IMG/VR virus record: IMGVR_UViG_3300005340_000058
Coordinates: 1 to 37,858 of that record
DNA length: 37,858 nt
DNA from: a virus
Strand: one strand, 5' to 3'
Shown here piece by piece: positions 12,828 through 22,486 of the stretch. The notes beneath the pieces were generated by a model that saw only the letters and a list, made by a program, of their open reading frames with translations, was not told the DNA's origin and did no database searches. Positions within the stretch are counted from its first letter, which is position 1. Each line of letters opens with the position of its first letter. The translations under genes and the position numbers were made by a program.

Positions 12828-13655
12828 TCAATACGGTCTAACGACCAACATGGGGGCACCATTGCTATTTGTAAGGTTAGAAGTAATGGTACCAAGCTTC
12901 GGATTCGCCGCATGAACTACCTTGCCGTTGCCGACATAAATTCCAACATGCTCGGGACCGCGTGAACCAGGTCGATAGAAAACCAAATCACCAGGACGAA
13001 TCTGATTGACGGAAACAGTCTTACCGAATTTAGCTTGCTCGTATGTGACACGTGGAACTGAAATACCAAGTTGCCTGTAAATTTGCTGGACCAAGCCAGA
13101 GCAGTCAATTCCCTTGTTGAGGCTATTGCCACCCCACACGTAAGCGACATTTCGCTTACTGGCGTCCATTGCCATTGCGGCAGCCCTAGCACCAACATTG
13201 CCAGCAGTGGCGCCGGGAATATCGGTGCCATTGATTGATACCCCACCAGTGAATCCGTATTGCCCAAGGTCCTGCATTTGGACTGCCTGGCGGTATGTGT
13301 TTTTAGCCTGCTCGGCTAGCAATGCATTTTGGCCACGCTGCCTAGTGGATTGCACTTGGTTGACAAATGACGGTCTAAAATCTGTGAGATCCTGTTGGAC
13401 TTGACCGTATTCATCTAGAGGGATATTGAAGGCTGATTTGCCAGCAACGTCAGTTGCCACTCTATTGGTGACCTCTTGGCGATTTTGCTTGTAGATATTT
13501 TCGCCGCCACCTACACGTTCCAGAACCTTGTCAGACATTGTCTGCCCAGGTGTTTTCTGTCCCTGTTGAACGGTGAATGGTGCGTAATTAAAACCTGTAT
13601 TTTGACGTCTTGGGTTGCTAATTCCCAGGTTCGAAAGAAAGGTGTTGATCGCCAT
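12828..13655 (-). CDS. NlpC/P60 peptidoglycan peptidase, virion-associated (275 aa)
   Basis: The C-terminal domain (about 155-275) has the NlpC/P60 triad context: GIDCSGLVQQIY with catalytic C185, PEHVGIYVGNGK with H236, and VVHA with H248. It cleaves stem-peptide bonds in the wall. The N-terminal 150 residues are Gln/Asn-rich and helical like the internal virion proteins encoded upstream, indicating virion assembly rather than lysis. It starts 3 nt after the giant-protein stop, with AAAAGGG as ribosome site. Confidence 0.9.
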   Translation of the reverse strand: MAINTFLSNLGISNPRRQNTGFNYAPFTVQQGQKTPGQTMSDKVLERVGGGENIYKQNRQEVTNRVATDVAGKSAFNIPLDEYGQVQQDLTDFRPSFVNQVQSTRQRGQNALLAEQAKNTYRQAVQMQDLGQYGFTGGVSINGTDIPGATAGNVGARAAAMAMDASKRNVAYVWGGNSLNKGIDCSGLVQQIYRQLGISVPRVTYEQAKFGKTVSVNQIRPGDLVFYRPGSRGPEHVGIYVGNGKVVHAANPKLGTITSNLTNSNGAPMLVVRPY

Positions 13656-13658
13656 TGG

Positions 13659-16600
13659 TTAGCCCTTTTCACGCTGTTGTCTAATGTAATCCCTAAGATC
13701 GAATTCGGCACTCTTCTGATAGATACCAGACTGAGTAGCTTTCGCGCCAGTCAGCAAATTCAAAAGGTTCAAAAGTTGCTGCTGACTGGAATTGGCGACA
13801 CTGTCGCTAACACCATACGCACCGGTTACACGGCCCGCCTGCGAAAGTCCAGGAACCTGCATTGCCAGATAGGAAGCCTCATTTTCAATTGGTACACCCT
13901 TGCCCAAAGTCGATCCCTGAGCCAATTCCAGAGGTACCCTGGCTAGCGGATTCAGCATGTCAAGTGACGTCTGACCCGGGTGTCCCATCATGGTGAAAAT
14001 ATCCAATGCGGGAGTAGACGGATTCGCCATGAGATAGCTACCGGGGCCACCTGCGATGGGACCAATTCCTCGCTCACGCATCCAGTCGGGGAACAATTGG
14101 TCAGTCGGGAATTGCTCTCCGGGGGGAGCATCAATTCCATTGGCTAGGGCAATTTCTTCCATGAGGCGCGGATAAGCCATCACCTTATTCCCATTCACCA
14201 ATGCGCTCTCAATGGCTAGTGGGATAGCTTTTCGAGTCCACGAGTAGAATGGGAATACACGCTTCATTACGCCTCGCTCAAAGCGAGTCAGATCAAGACC
14301 ATCAGGGTGCCATTTGCGGACACTCGCAGCAGAAGATTCAATGGCCTCAGAGATAGATCCCTTAGATTTCGAGATGCCGTCAATGAATTGCGCAAGTCGA
14401 GGGATGTGATCTCGCACTTCTGAAATCTTGTGTGCCGCAGCCTGGCCACGCCCTCCCAAGGGCCTGAATTTGTCCAGCATTGAGGATGTGTCACTAGTAA
14501 TTTCCTCCAATACGCGTGCGTTGGGTAGAATCCCCTCGCGCATTGCTGCGGTGTAAATCATGTCAGCAGTAAATTTATGACCTGATCGGGAAGTGGCCAC
14601 AATTGCATTACCCGCAGCCGATGTTTTCAATCCAGCTGCGGAGAGAGTTTCAGTCCCAATCATCCCACGAGCCAATGCCTGCTTGAATGCATCAGGACCG
14701 GCAAGATTTTTGAATTCGGCAATGTCTCCGTATCGCCCCTTCTGGGACGACATGACATTCACTGCCTGCTTGTATCGCCTGACATCATTGACCCCGGCGA
14801 ACCAATTGAACATCACATCACCAATAATGTTAGTCCAGTGGTGCGACGGAATATAGATTGTCAGTGAAGCCTTGAGCTTCGAAATGACATGATCCAAATG
14901 CTGAAGAGATTTGGGGGAGGGGGTATTCACTTCCTTCAGAATTTTGACAAATTGCTCCCCCTGTCGCGCACCCTCCTCCGTGAAATAGTAGCCCTTCAAT
15001 CTCGGATGATTGACTCCGTACTTTACATTTCCAGCCTTGCTCAGTGAGGCAAATCTCGATGCAATCTCGTCGAACATGTTCTTCTCGCGTACCGTATGTT
15101 CGACCGCATTTTGCACCCTGTGAAGAAAATCGTACGGACTCTTCACATTCCAGATTTCCCAGCTCTTCAGCCAATCCGCTCCCTTGGAGAAGTCGTGCAC
15201 ATTACCGCTGGCATCCTTGATCTTCTTGCCAGCTTTGAATTGGTAATCAGCTAGACCGAATCGCCTGAGCTGCGCATTCAATTCATGCATGTACAGATGA
15301 GACCGGCTGGCTACAGTCGAATCAGCCATAGCGCCAGCCTTGAGGCCAGTACCACCGAAAAGGTCTTCCATTACCTTAGAGATTTCAGACTGCAATTCAC
15401 CTACGCGACCTGAAGCCATGGAATCCATTTGGGATGCACGGAATGCCTCATGCCACAAATCTTTATCCGTAGGCGGAAACCTTTTCGCCAGATTGTTTAG
15501 CAGAACTCCACGACGTGCCGAAGTGGAAAGTGCTGAAGCCTGATTCCGCAAGAAAATTGGACGCATGTCGGTTACGCCGTAGGCCGCATTAAATCGTCCA
15601 CCCAGCCAATCCTTGACCCTTGCGGCGGGGCCAGCGATTGAACCCAGGGTTTTGGGAGGCGGGAGAGAAGCGGCTTTTGAGATGGCTCGGGTGACACTTT
15701 CAGTGAATTTCTTGTCTACCGGATTGAATTTACCATCCATCTTTCCGCTTCGAGCGAGAAAGACCTCAGTATCCAATCGGGCAGACTTGAATACCCCATC
15801 AATTCCAGTGGGGTCACTAAAAAGCTTAGCGAGGTATTCTTTCGTCACGTTCGATGCAACCGGCCCCGCACCAGATGCAGCCGAAACCTTAGCTCCAGTT
15901 TTCGCGGCTTCGGTCAACATTTCAGCTTTACGGGCTGCCGAAAGAGGCTGCTTGATAATGTTCTGAGCAATGTTCTTCGCAGCCGAAATGCCCTCTTGAA
16001 CAGCAGGCGCAGAAGCTACCGATTCAGCGGCCTTCAAATTCTCAATCTTCTGCAATTGCTCAGGAGTGAGAGATTTAAGCGCTTCCTCATCACCCTTGAG
16101 AATTCGAGTAACCAGCTTCGGATTGTCTGCCAGAGTTTTAGGTCCAACAGCCATGGCGACTTGTGAAAGTCGAAGACCTTCAACACTCTCTGAAATCTTG
16201 GCAGCCGAATACGGGACTACACCCTTAGAAAGGAAATAGTCTTCAATGTGCTGCAAGACTTTCGCTGAAACGTCATAGCGAACTTTAGCCGGAAGGTGAC
16301 TGAATTTCGATGTAAGCTGGTTCCACATTCGAACCTGCTGGGGTCCAGACCATCTAGCATTTGCCCCAGCTCGAATTGCAACCTGAAGAGCCTCACCCGT
16401 ACCAGGGGCTTTAGCCTTACCTAGAATTTGAGGTGCAAATTTGGCGATGACCTCATTGGCAATTTGAGCCTGCTGGGGACGCAATTTGACTTTAGCTGCC
16501 GGAGTGCCAGCGGCTAGGATTTCTTCAGGGCGTGCAGTATTAAGGAGTCGCTCAGATGGAACTACTTTTCGCGCAGCCTGAACATCTTCTGCAATATGCG

Positions 16601-17804
16601 CCTTCAGGGCACCAGATAGCCCAGCCGGATTGTGCTTGATTCCACGAGACTTGACCATTTGGTCTGCACGTTCAAGAAAATTCAACGTGCGTGCGAAATC
16701 AACCTTGCCAGAAGCTCGCAGAATGTCGGCAGCTTTGTATACCCATCCCTTTTCGCCACGAGCAGCCAAGGCTGTAATATCCTTGACCATTTTCGTCTGT
16801 GCGCGCTCTGGAATCTCTAGGCCAGATACCGGAACACTTTCACGCTTACCGACAGATTCAGCAGTCTTGAAACTAAATTCTGGCTTGACTACACTCCCGA
16901 CCGAAGTGAGGTCATTCGCCGTGGCTGTCATTTCAGGCACAGGAGTACCCTTAATCGGTGCTTCACCGAATTTGGACGCTTTGGAGATTTCAGGCGCGAC
17001 TTTCGACCCGGTAAGAATCGGCTTGGTCAATTCGCCGAGCTTAGAAGCTTCCTTAACACCCTCGGTAATTCCACTAGCTGCCTTGCGACCTGTATTCAAT
17101 AGTCCGGCGCCCAAAAGGTTCAATGGGTCACCGGCAATATCTACGGGAATTCCAGCCATCTGGAACTTACGCAGAAACTCAGCCTGTGAATCTTCTCCCT
17201 CAAGATTGTCAGGGATGAGCAATTGGAATAGCGTCTTATCCCAGACGCTTTTATCCTGAGCTTTACTGAGCTTTTCTTTAGCCTTATCCCAATTTTCAGG
17301 CTTCCGTGCATCCGCAGAAGACATTCCAGTCTCTTTGCGAATTGCCACATCTGACATGTGAGTTTTGTCGGTAGGATCTGTCTGCCATTCGTCTGAAATG
17401 TCTACGCCGGGGAGGGTGTCAAGCATTTGTGTAGCACCGCGCAATCCAGCACCGACACCCTTGGGCAATCCGGTAAAGACCCCACCGATGGTCTTGCCAA
17501 TGTCCTCAAGGACTGAATCGTTGTTATCGGATTGATGCCCCGCTAGAGCCTCATCCATGGCATTGGCTACACCGTAAAGAGGCGCCTGCAAAAGGTCGAA
17601 CAATCCACCAATGAAAGTGGACTTGTGTCGATTGTCTTTTTCAGCAGCCTTTTTGGCCGCAGCGTATTCGTTGAGAAATGACTGTGAAGCCTGCCCCCAA
17701 CCTGCGGAAGCATTAATCATTGAAGCAACATTGCGAATGCTCTCACGCTCGGGAGAGCCAGCATTCGCAATAAAGCTCAAATCAAGCGGTGCGAACTTTC
17801 GCAA
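13659..17804 (-). CDS. Giant internal virion protein candidate (1381 aa)
   Basis: This is the largest gene in the window. Composition is Ala/Lys/Ser-rich with long helices, no signal peptide, and no enzyme motif that I recognise. Notable segments are a Gly-rich repeat-like part near residues 70-125, an amphipathic/aromatic stretch (SLTIYIPSHHWTNIIGDVMF) in the C-terminal third and RVFPFYSWTRKAIPLAIESA near residue 1210. Its size, its place before two murein hydrolases and after Gln-rich proteins, and the absence of a tape measure parallel T7 gp15/gp16-type ejection proteins (inference). The start is TTG 17804 with AAAAGGAGG 3 nt upstream, the same signal as other late genes. Confidence 0.75.
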   Translation of the reverse strand: MRKFAPLDLSFIANAGSPERESIRNVASMINASAGWGQASQSFLNEYAAAKKAAEKDNRHKSTFIGGLFDLLQAPLYGVANAMDEALAGHQSDNNDSVLEDIGKTIGGVFTGLPKGVGAGLRGATQMLDTLPGVDISDEWQTDPTDKTHMSDVAIRKETGMSSADARKPENWDKAKEKLSKAQDKSVWDKTLFQLLIPDNLEGEDSQAEFLRKFQMAGIPVDIAGDPLNLLGAGLLNTGRKAASGITEGVKEASKLGELTKPILTGSKVAPEISKASKFGEAPIKGTPVPEMTATANDLTSVGSVVKPEFSFKTAESVGKRESVPVSGLEIPERAQTKMVKDITALAARGEKGWVYKAADILRASGKVDFARTLNFLERADQMVKSRGIKHNPAGLSGALKAHIAEDVQAARKVVPSERLLNTARPEEILAAGTPAAKVKLRPQQAQIANEVIAKFAPQILGKAKAPGTGEALQVAIRAGANARWSGPQQVRMWNQLTSKFSHLPAKVRYDVSAKVLQHIEDYFLSKGVVPYSAAKISESVEGLRLSQVAMAVGPKTLADNPKLVTRILKGDEEALKSLTPEQLQKIENLKAAESVASAPAVQEGISAAKNIAQNIIKQPLSAARKAEMLTEAAKTGAKVSAASGAGPVASNVTKEYLAKLFSDPTGIDGVFKSARLDTEVFLARSGKMDGKFNPVDKKFTESVTRAISKAASLPPPKTLGSIAGPAARVKDWLGGRFNAAYGVTDMRPIFLRNQASALSTSARRGVLLNNLAKRFPPTDKDLWHEAFRASQMDSMASGRVGELQSEISKVMEDLFGGTGLKAGAMADSTVASRSHLYMHELNAQLRRFGLADYQFKAGKKIKDASGNVHDFSKGADWLKSWEIWNVKSPYDFLHRVQNAVEHTVREKNMFDEIASRFASLSKAGNVKYGVNHPRLKGYYFTEEGARQGEQFVKILKEVNTPSPKSLQHLDHVISKLKASLTIYIPSHHWTNIIGDVMFNWFAGVNDVRRYKQAVNVMSSQKGRYGDIAEFKNLAGPDAFKQALARGMIGTETLSAAGLKTSAAGNAIVATSRSGHKFTADMIYTAAMREGILPNARVLEEITSDTSSMLDKFRPLGGRGQAAAHKISEVRDHIPRLAQFIDGISKSKGSISEAIESSAASVRKWHPDGLDLTRFERGVMKRVFPFYSWTRKAIPLAIESALVNGNKVMAYPRLMEEIALANGIDAPPGEQFPTDQLFPDWMRERGIGPIAGGPGSYLMANPSTPALDIFTMMGHPGQTSLDMLNPLARVPLELAQGSTLGKGVPIENEASYLAMQVPGLSQAGRVTGAYGVSDSVANSSQQQLLNLLNLLTGAKATQSGIYQKSAEFDLRDYIRQQREKG

Positions 17805-17814
17805 AAACCTCCTT

Positions 17815-18054
17815 TTAAATCTTAATGATGTTCATTTCAGAGTATTGTGCAAGCGCCAGGAGATCGCCAACCTCAAAATGTCTAGGGTATGGCCCATCAA
17901 TGAAGATGAATTCTCCCCCACGAATGCCACGCATCCTATTGTAGGCGTCGCCGCTATTAGTCCCCAGGTAAAAGTACTCCTTTGGGTTTAGGTGATTCTC
18001 TCTCAGGTGAAATTCATATTGCCTGAGCGTGGGTGCCATAATTGGTGTCTTCAT
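17815..18054 (-). CDS. Hypothetical protein (79 aa)
   Basis: ATG 18054 overlaps the previous stop (ATGA). The protein is compact and aromatic (LRQYEFHLRENHLNPKEYFY, GGEFIFIDGPYPRHFEVGDL), probably a small alpha/beta domain. It lies between two large virion proteins, so a structural or chaperone role is likely. No family recognised. Confidence 0.7.
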   Translation of the reverse strand: MKTPIMAPTLRQYEFHLRENHLNPKEYFYLGTNSGDAYNRMRGIRGGEFIFIDGPYPRHFEVGDLLALAQYSEMNIIKI

Positions 18055-19370
18055 CGCAGCTTTCCGAGATAGGCCAATAGGGCGTTGATGGTGTTATTCA
18101 CATCTGCTGTTCCATATCGACCCGGCTGTGCCTGATTCTCCTTCTCGATTTCACGCCGCAGCAGGTCGACCATGTATTCCTGACCGACGTCACTGTATTT
18201 CGGAGCAACACCCTTAGAGGGGTCGCCCGGCTCCAATTGGAATTTACCGGCAACGACATCCTTATTCGATAGAACATCATTCAACTGTTCCATGAGATTG
18301 GATGCCATGACTGGTGAATTCGGATACTGCTCGGCAAGGAAATTCTGAGCACCGGTCAATCCAGTGGTACCACCAAAGATGCTATTAGAGGCTCCAGAAT
18401 TCTTCCCCTGTGCCTTGGCTGCATCCAACTGGAAATTGGCGAGACTCATAAGGTTCTGGAATTGCTGCTGCTGATCCTTTTCAACTCGTGCGGCATCCTG
18501 CCCCTGCATTTGCTGCAATAGGCTCGAAAGAGCTGCACCCCTCTGCGATTGCAACCCACTCATTTGAGTATTGGCCTGATCCATATAATCGCTCAGCTGG
18601 CGCATAATGTCTTGAGCTGTATTCTCACCAGCCATCCGGGACGTGTTGCCCAAATTTCTAGTGTAATCACTTTGCGCCTGCTGCTGCTGATTTAGCGCAT
18701 TTAGCGCTGATTGCTGGTCCGTCTCCATTTGACCCTGGAAGTAGTTCTGATCTTCCATAGCCTGCTTTGATGCGTCCGGCGCAGCCGCTTGAATTCCGAG
18801 CTGCTGGAGAACTGCATTCTGCTCTTGCTGCTGATTCTGATATCGCTGTTGAAGCTGCTGTTGCGCTCCGTCGTATCGTGCATTGGTTTCCCTGTCTTCG
18901 GCCGCAAATTGCTGCGTCAATTCAGGAAGCTGGGACAGAAAGTCCTGACCCAATGCATTATACATTTGCCGAGCCTCGCCAGAGGATCGGTTGGCATTCT
19001 TGCCTCGCTGATTCATCTGCTGCTGAAGCAGATTCATCATGGGGTCGAATTGTGCACCGACCTGCGATTCGGCAATTCGCTTCAGTTCTTCATAAGGTGT
19101 AGCTGGAGACGAAATCGAATTGTACTGACCCATGATCTGATTAACCAGATTCTGAATTGGGTCAGTAGGTGTAAGATTGCTCTTCTGCTGAGCCTGCTGG
19201 CCAATGTTATTGGCAGCCTTTTCGACATTCTCGGCCTGAAAACCAATGTCAGGGACCAGATTGCTCAGCAGAAGCTGACCACTATCGCCCTTCTTTGTTG
19301 CCTTCTTTTTGGCCTTGTCTAGCTTCTCTTTCTTCCTGTTTTCTTTGTATTCAAATACTGTATCGGCCAA
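18051..19370 (-). CDS. Gln-rich internal virion protein (439 aa)
   Basis: The protein starts with a Lys-rich segment (NRKKEKLDKAKKKATKKGD), followed by about 250 residues of Gln/Asn/Ala-rich helix (e.g. QQQLQQRYQNQQQEQNAVLQ) and a less biased C-terminal domain. Extended Gln-rich helices are common in podovirus internal or ejection proteins, and the position before the giant protein supports that. The start is TTG 19370 with AAGGAGG 3 nt upstream; there is no nearby ATG. Function is inferred from composition and position. Confidence 0.75.
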   Translation of the reverse strand: MADTVFEYKENRKKEKLDKAKKKATKKGDSGQLLLSNLVPDIGFQAENVEKAANNIGQQAQQKSNLTPTDPIQNLVNQIMGQYNSISSPATPYEELKRIAESQVGAQFDPMMNLLQQQMNQRGKNANRSSGEARQMYNALGQDFLSQLPELTQQFAAEDRETNARYDGAQQQLQQRYQNQQQEQNAVLQQLGIQAAAPDASKQAMEDQNYFQGQMETDQQSALNALNQQQQAQSDYTRNLGNTSRMAGENTAQDIMRQLSDYMDQANTQMSGLQSQRGAALSSLLQQMQGQDAARVEKDQQQQFQNLMSLANFQLDAAKAQGKNSGASNSIFGGTTGLTGAQNFLAEQYPNSPVMASNLMEQLNDVLSNKDVVAGKFQLEPGDPSKGVAPKYSDVGQEYMVDLLRREIEKENQAQPGRYGTADVNNTINALLAYLGKLR

Positions 19371-19378
19371 TTGCCTCC

Positions 19379-19804
19379 TTAAATGCCTAGCTGCTGAGCC
19401 CTGCGCCGGATCGCATCCTGCTTTGCGTTGTTTTGCTCTAGGCCCGTCTGGCGCCTAAAATTGGATCGCTGAGTACCCAGATCACCCAATTTGTCACTTT
19501 GGCCAGTTGTCAATGCACGAGTACGCTGATTGAATTGAGTATTGTAATCACCCAATGCTTTGGCGTACACGCCACTGTGCAGAATTCCACGACCAGCAAA
19601 ATCATTCTGCTGGTCTTCTCGATCCTGCTGACCCTGCAAATTGAGGGCTCGCTGACTTTCAGCGTAATCCCTCTGCGTAATGCTGCGCTGACGATTATAT
19701 GTGGCTTCGTATTCAGCTAGGGCTCGATTGAAGTCGGCCAATTGCTGCTGATAAGTGGTGTCACCAGCAAGCCACTTATCCAGTGCGGATTGCTTTTTAG
19801 CCAT
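19379..19804 (-). CDS. Gln/Arg-rich helical virion protein (141 aa)
   Basis: Long helices rich in Gln, Arg and Asp (YNRQRSITQRDYAESQRALN, QGQQDREDQQNDFAGRGI) like the 439-aa neighbour, with a GRGILHSG turn near the middle. AGGAGG lies 7 nt before ATG 19804. Short overlap with the previous gene. Probably part of the internal or tail-lumen assembly; not recognised individually. Confidence 0.7.
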   Translation of the reverse strand: MAKKQSALDKWLAGDTTYQQQLADFNRALAEYEATYNRQRSITQRDYAESQRALNLQGQQDREDQQNDFAGRGILHSGVYAKALGDYNTQFNQRTRALTTGQSDKLGDLGTQRSNFRRQTGLEQNNAKQDAIRRRAQQLGI

Positions 19805-20225
19805 TATTCAGCCTCCTCCGGATTGCAAGGAGTTTGGGATCTGACCACGGGTCCTTCGCATTCACATTTCCCGGAGTACCCCACAATTTGCCCAATGTCG
19901 ACGCCCAGGAAGGGGCCTGAGAGCCTTTCTGCCAGCCCCACGGGATGCCAGGGATGTTCCCCTTCGGGGCCGCCTGAGACTCCGGCAGAGACAGGTTCTG
20001 GACGCTCCATGGCACCCCTGGGCCGCCCTGGCCAGCCCCGAAGTCGGTCTGTCCCTGGAGAGCTTGGTAGGTGTACTTCTGGGACCCTTTTTGCTTTTTG
20101 GCGTTCTGAAGTGCGGTCGAATTAGCGGCACGCAACTTGTCAATTTCAACGTTACGAGCTTCTTCGATTTGATTTCGGCGCTTGTCTTCGGCTGGGTTTT
20201 GTAGGGGTTTGACGTTCAATGCCAT
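19797..20225 (-). CDS. Hypothetical virion-region protein (142 aa)
   Basis: The N-terminal half is a charged helix (EDKRRNQIEEARNVEIDKLR) and the C-terminal half is Gly/Pro/Trp-rich (GQGGPGVPWSVQNLSLPESQ, GIPGIPWGWQKG), an extended segment. Two-part proteins like this are frequent among phage internal or connector proteins. It overlaps the next gene by 8 nt. No family recognised. Confidence 0.65.
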   Translation of the reverse strand: MALNVKPLQNPAEDKRRNQIEEARNVEIDKLRAANSTALQNAKKQKGSQKYTYQALQGQTDFGAGQGGPGVPWSVQNLSLPESQAAPKGNIPGIPWGWQKGSQAPSWASTLGKLWGTPGNVNAKDPWSDPKLLAIRRRLNNG

Positions 20226-20513
20226 TTAGAGGAACACCCCTCCCACGTTACCGGAAAGGACTGACCCATTCATTGGGTTACCAGTCGATTGGCCACGCAT
20301 GCGCCGGAGAATTGCACTCTTCTTGGCTTTCGCTTCATTGTCTCGCTGCGCATACCCCAATGTTCCCTGACCTGATACGGGACCCATATTGGGGAAACTG
20401 CGCCCCCCGCCATAGTACTTGTTACCAGCAGCATAGGAATTGAACTGCTGCATACCTGGCGGGGGGTTCTGCGCTTTTCTGTTACCGAAGAGGTCCACGA
20501 TTGACGTAGCCAT
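20226..20513 (-). CDS. Hypothetical virion-region protein (95 aa)
   Basis: Gly/Asn/Tyr-rich and mostly disordered (QNPPPGMQQFNSYAAGNKYY, GGGRSFPNMG), with a short basic helix (EAKAKKSAILRRMRG). The start overlaps the stop of the nozzle gene by one base. Likely a small structural component; unrecognised. Confidence 0.65.
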   Translation of the reverse strand: MATSIVDLFGNRKAQNPPPGMQQFNSYAAGNKYYGGGRSFPNMGPVSGQGTLGYAQRDNEAKAKKSAILRRMRGQSTGNPMNGSVLSGNVGGVFL

Positions 20514-22210
20514 TAGTTCACCGCCTTAGGAACCAATTGCTTTCCACCGACGAATGCGGTCAGGCTATACAGTCGAGCAGGACCATCAGAAGTATTTCCG
20601 ACGGTCAACATATCCACTTCGAATTGTACCAACCTGAACCGAAGACTCTTAGGAAATCTGATATACCTTCTGGCAAGGCCAGCCCCCACGGGTTGAGACT
20701 GCTCTGTATTCGGGATAGCGAATAGGGGATAGGCCCACGTATTCAAATTGTGCCATTGAATCGTATGAAGCTGTCCCCACGTCACCTTGTAGCTGATGCT
20801 GAACGGATACACAATTCCACGAATTGTGCGACCCGTAATGGTGTCTACCCCCCAATGCATCAGCCTTTTAAATCTATGCGATACACCTACATCGTAGGCT
20901 TTAGTCAACATTTTACAGCTAATGTCAACAGGACTTGGCGTAATATCTCCATCTTCCACGTACGACCCCTCATAGAAATCGTCGAATCGGAAGATTTTCA
21001 CATAGGTCGACCAGTTACCAGATGAACCAACACCACCCGAATCATAGTTCTTTCGGTACGATGAGGGCGCTACGTAGGTATTGTGGCCTAGCTTTGAATC
21101 TACCTGCGTATTGGTTGCATCGAGAAGACTGATGGGACCAAGGCCCTGAATGTTGATATCTGCACTTTCCCAGCGAGTCCAGGCTCTCAATCGTAGATGA
21201 TAGATATACAGTCGATTGTAAAACCTGACAACCAATCTGTCACCGCATTGACGCATCCATAGCGGAAAGAGCCATGAATTGCTGGCAATGCCGGTGTTTT
21301 CGGTGTTATCGTATTCGAATGGCACTTTCACGCTGACACGCGTGAAATCGTAATTCACCATCTCGAAGACTTGATTGTACTTGAGAACGAAGATGCTGTT
21401 TTCATAGGCCACTACACAGCGGGGCCCGTAAACACCTACATCACCATTCACCAGCTGGAGAACGGATTGGGCTGGGCCCTGGTCGTACGACAGTACATAG
21501 GTGGCCGTATCTTTAAACAGCATCAAATTGTCCTGATAGACAATTAGATCCTGAAGTGCATCACCATCGCCTGGATTAATGTCAAAAAAGTTCGACGATG
21601 GGAATGAACCGAAATTCGCAAGGTCACTGAAAAACAGCCTTGAGTCATTCGGTGTACCACGTCGACCGCAAATCCACAGTCTGTCTTTATAGACTGCCGA
21701 ACTGTAGCCGCGTGGAATATTGGTGGTAACGGTCACGAGGCCGGTAGACAGTGTGTATTTGATGCCAGTCGTCAACGTGTCGGTCGTATTGACGTCAGGC
21801 TGGAGAAATACGTCGCCACCATATCGCTGAGCAGTACTGAAGGCGCCATTACCAATGAGAGCCATGGTTCCAGCATTTGGCCCATCAAGGTAATAGATGT
21901 AAGCCCCAGTGGTACCGGTGTGATTCGACCTCAGAATGATGAATCTGATCGATTCATAGGTACCAGTCAGCAGGATGAATTGAAAATCATCCGGGGGAGT
22001 GGCACCACCGATTGTGTTGGTGAATTGTGCAGCAAAAAGAGTGTGCCACGGAGGGCGACTTTTCAGTGAACCGTCAAGGTCAATGTCGAAATTGACACAG
22101 TCTGTCATTTCGTCATCGGCGATTGCTGAAATGTCGGAGTAGCGGTTAATGCCACCAGCGAACGGTCCGATTTTCAGCTCGCGGATTGCTGTACCTGTGT
22201 TGGTGGGCAT
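20513..22210 (-). CDS. Tail nozzle/tubular protein B-like (565 aa)
   Basis: Almost entirely beta-strand, with repeating blade-like units (e.g. GDVFLQPD ... SSAVYKDRLWICG ... LIVYQDNLMLFKDTATYVLS ... CGDRLVVRFYNRLYIYHLR). The sequence opens with IGPFAGGINRYSDISAIADD, a typical opening of podoviral nozzle proteins (few-hundred-residue beta-propellers of the P22 gp10/T7 gp12 type). It directly follows the adaptor region, as expected for the distal short-tail component. Family assignment by pattern; confident that it is a tail-nozzle-type structural protein. Confidence 0.75.
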   Translation of the reverse strand: MPTNTGTAIRELKIGPFAGGINRYSDISAIADDEMTDCVNFDIDLDGSLKSRPPWHTLFAAQFTNTIGGATPPDDFQFILLTGTYESIRFIILRSNHTGTTGAYIYYLDGPNAGTMALIGNGAFSTAQRYGGDVFLQPDVNTTDTLTTGIKYTLSTGLVTVTTNIPRGYSSAVYKDRLWICGRRGTPNDSRLFFSDLANFGSFPSSNFFDINPGDGDALQDLIVYQDNLMLFKDTATYVLSYDQGPAQSVLQLVNGDVGVYGPRCVVAYENSIFVLKYNQVFEMVNYDFTRVSVKVPFEYDNTENTGIASNSWLFPLWMRQCGDRLVVRFYNRLYIYHLRLRAWTRWESADINIQGLGPISLLDATNTQVDSKLGHNTYVAPSSYRKNYDSGGVGSSGNWSTYVKIFRFDDFYEGSYVEDGDITPSPVDISCKMLTKAYDVGVSHRFKRLMHWGVDTITGRTIRGIVYPFSISYKVTWGQLHTIQWHNLNTWAYPLFAIPNTEQSQPVGAGLARRYIRFPKSLRFRLVQFEVDMLTVGNTSDGPARLYSLTAFVGGKQLVPKAVN

Positions 22211-22486
22211 TTACACCCTCTCGTAAGCGGCCTGAAAAACATCAGGCTTACAAGGGTAGAATTCTCCCTGAATTCCCTTGATGATCCAATCATTCCATTC
22301 GAATTGAACCCACGTGTCATGCAGTCGATCATAGACAAAGAAAAGTCCATCAACATCATTGAGCTTCACAAGTCCATTTGCAAAGTCAATCATGTTTTGC
22401 ATTGATGTATTTTCTGTCCACTGAAGAGCCCAAATTTGTACGGGCCTCTTCCTAAAAATAGCCGCCCCAGTATCCGTAATTCCCAT
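22211..22486 (-). CDS. Conserved phage protein of unknown function (91 aa)
   Basis: It ends with YDRLHDTWVQFEWNDWIIKG then IQGEFYPCKPDVFQAAYE, a block seen in many phages of Gram-positive hosts in small proteins of unknown role. ATG 22486 overlaps the end of the adaptor gene; upstream GGAAGACGAG is a modest ribosome site. The frame extends further to 22555 but would then overlap more. Function unknown. Confidence 0.65.
   Translation of the reverse strand: MGITDTGAAIFRKRPVQIWALQWTENTSMQNMIDFANGLVKLNDVDGLFFVYDRLHDTWVQFEWNDWIIKGIQGEFYPCKPDVFQAAYERV

Noticed and set aside
12806-12913. N-terminal extension of the transglycosylase that looks like a signal peptide (LVPLLLTLQIAMVPPCWS)
   Set aside because: It overlaps the end of the NlpC/P60 gene in another frame, and a good ribosome site precedes ATG 12805; the hydrophobic stretch is a by-product of frame shift.
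15613-15966. Several + strand frames of 60-210 codons opposite the giant virion gene
   Set aside because: They are antisense shadows of a long Ala/Lys-rich helical protein and have no ribosome sites.
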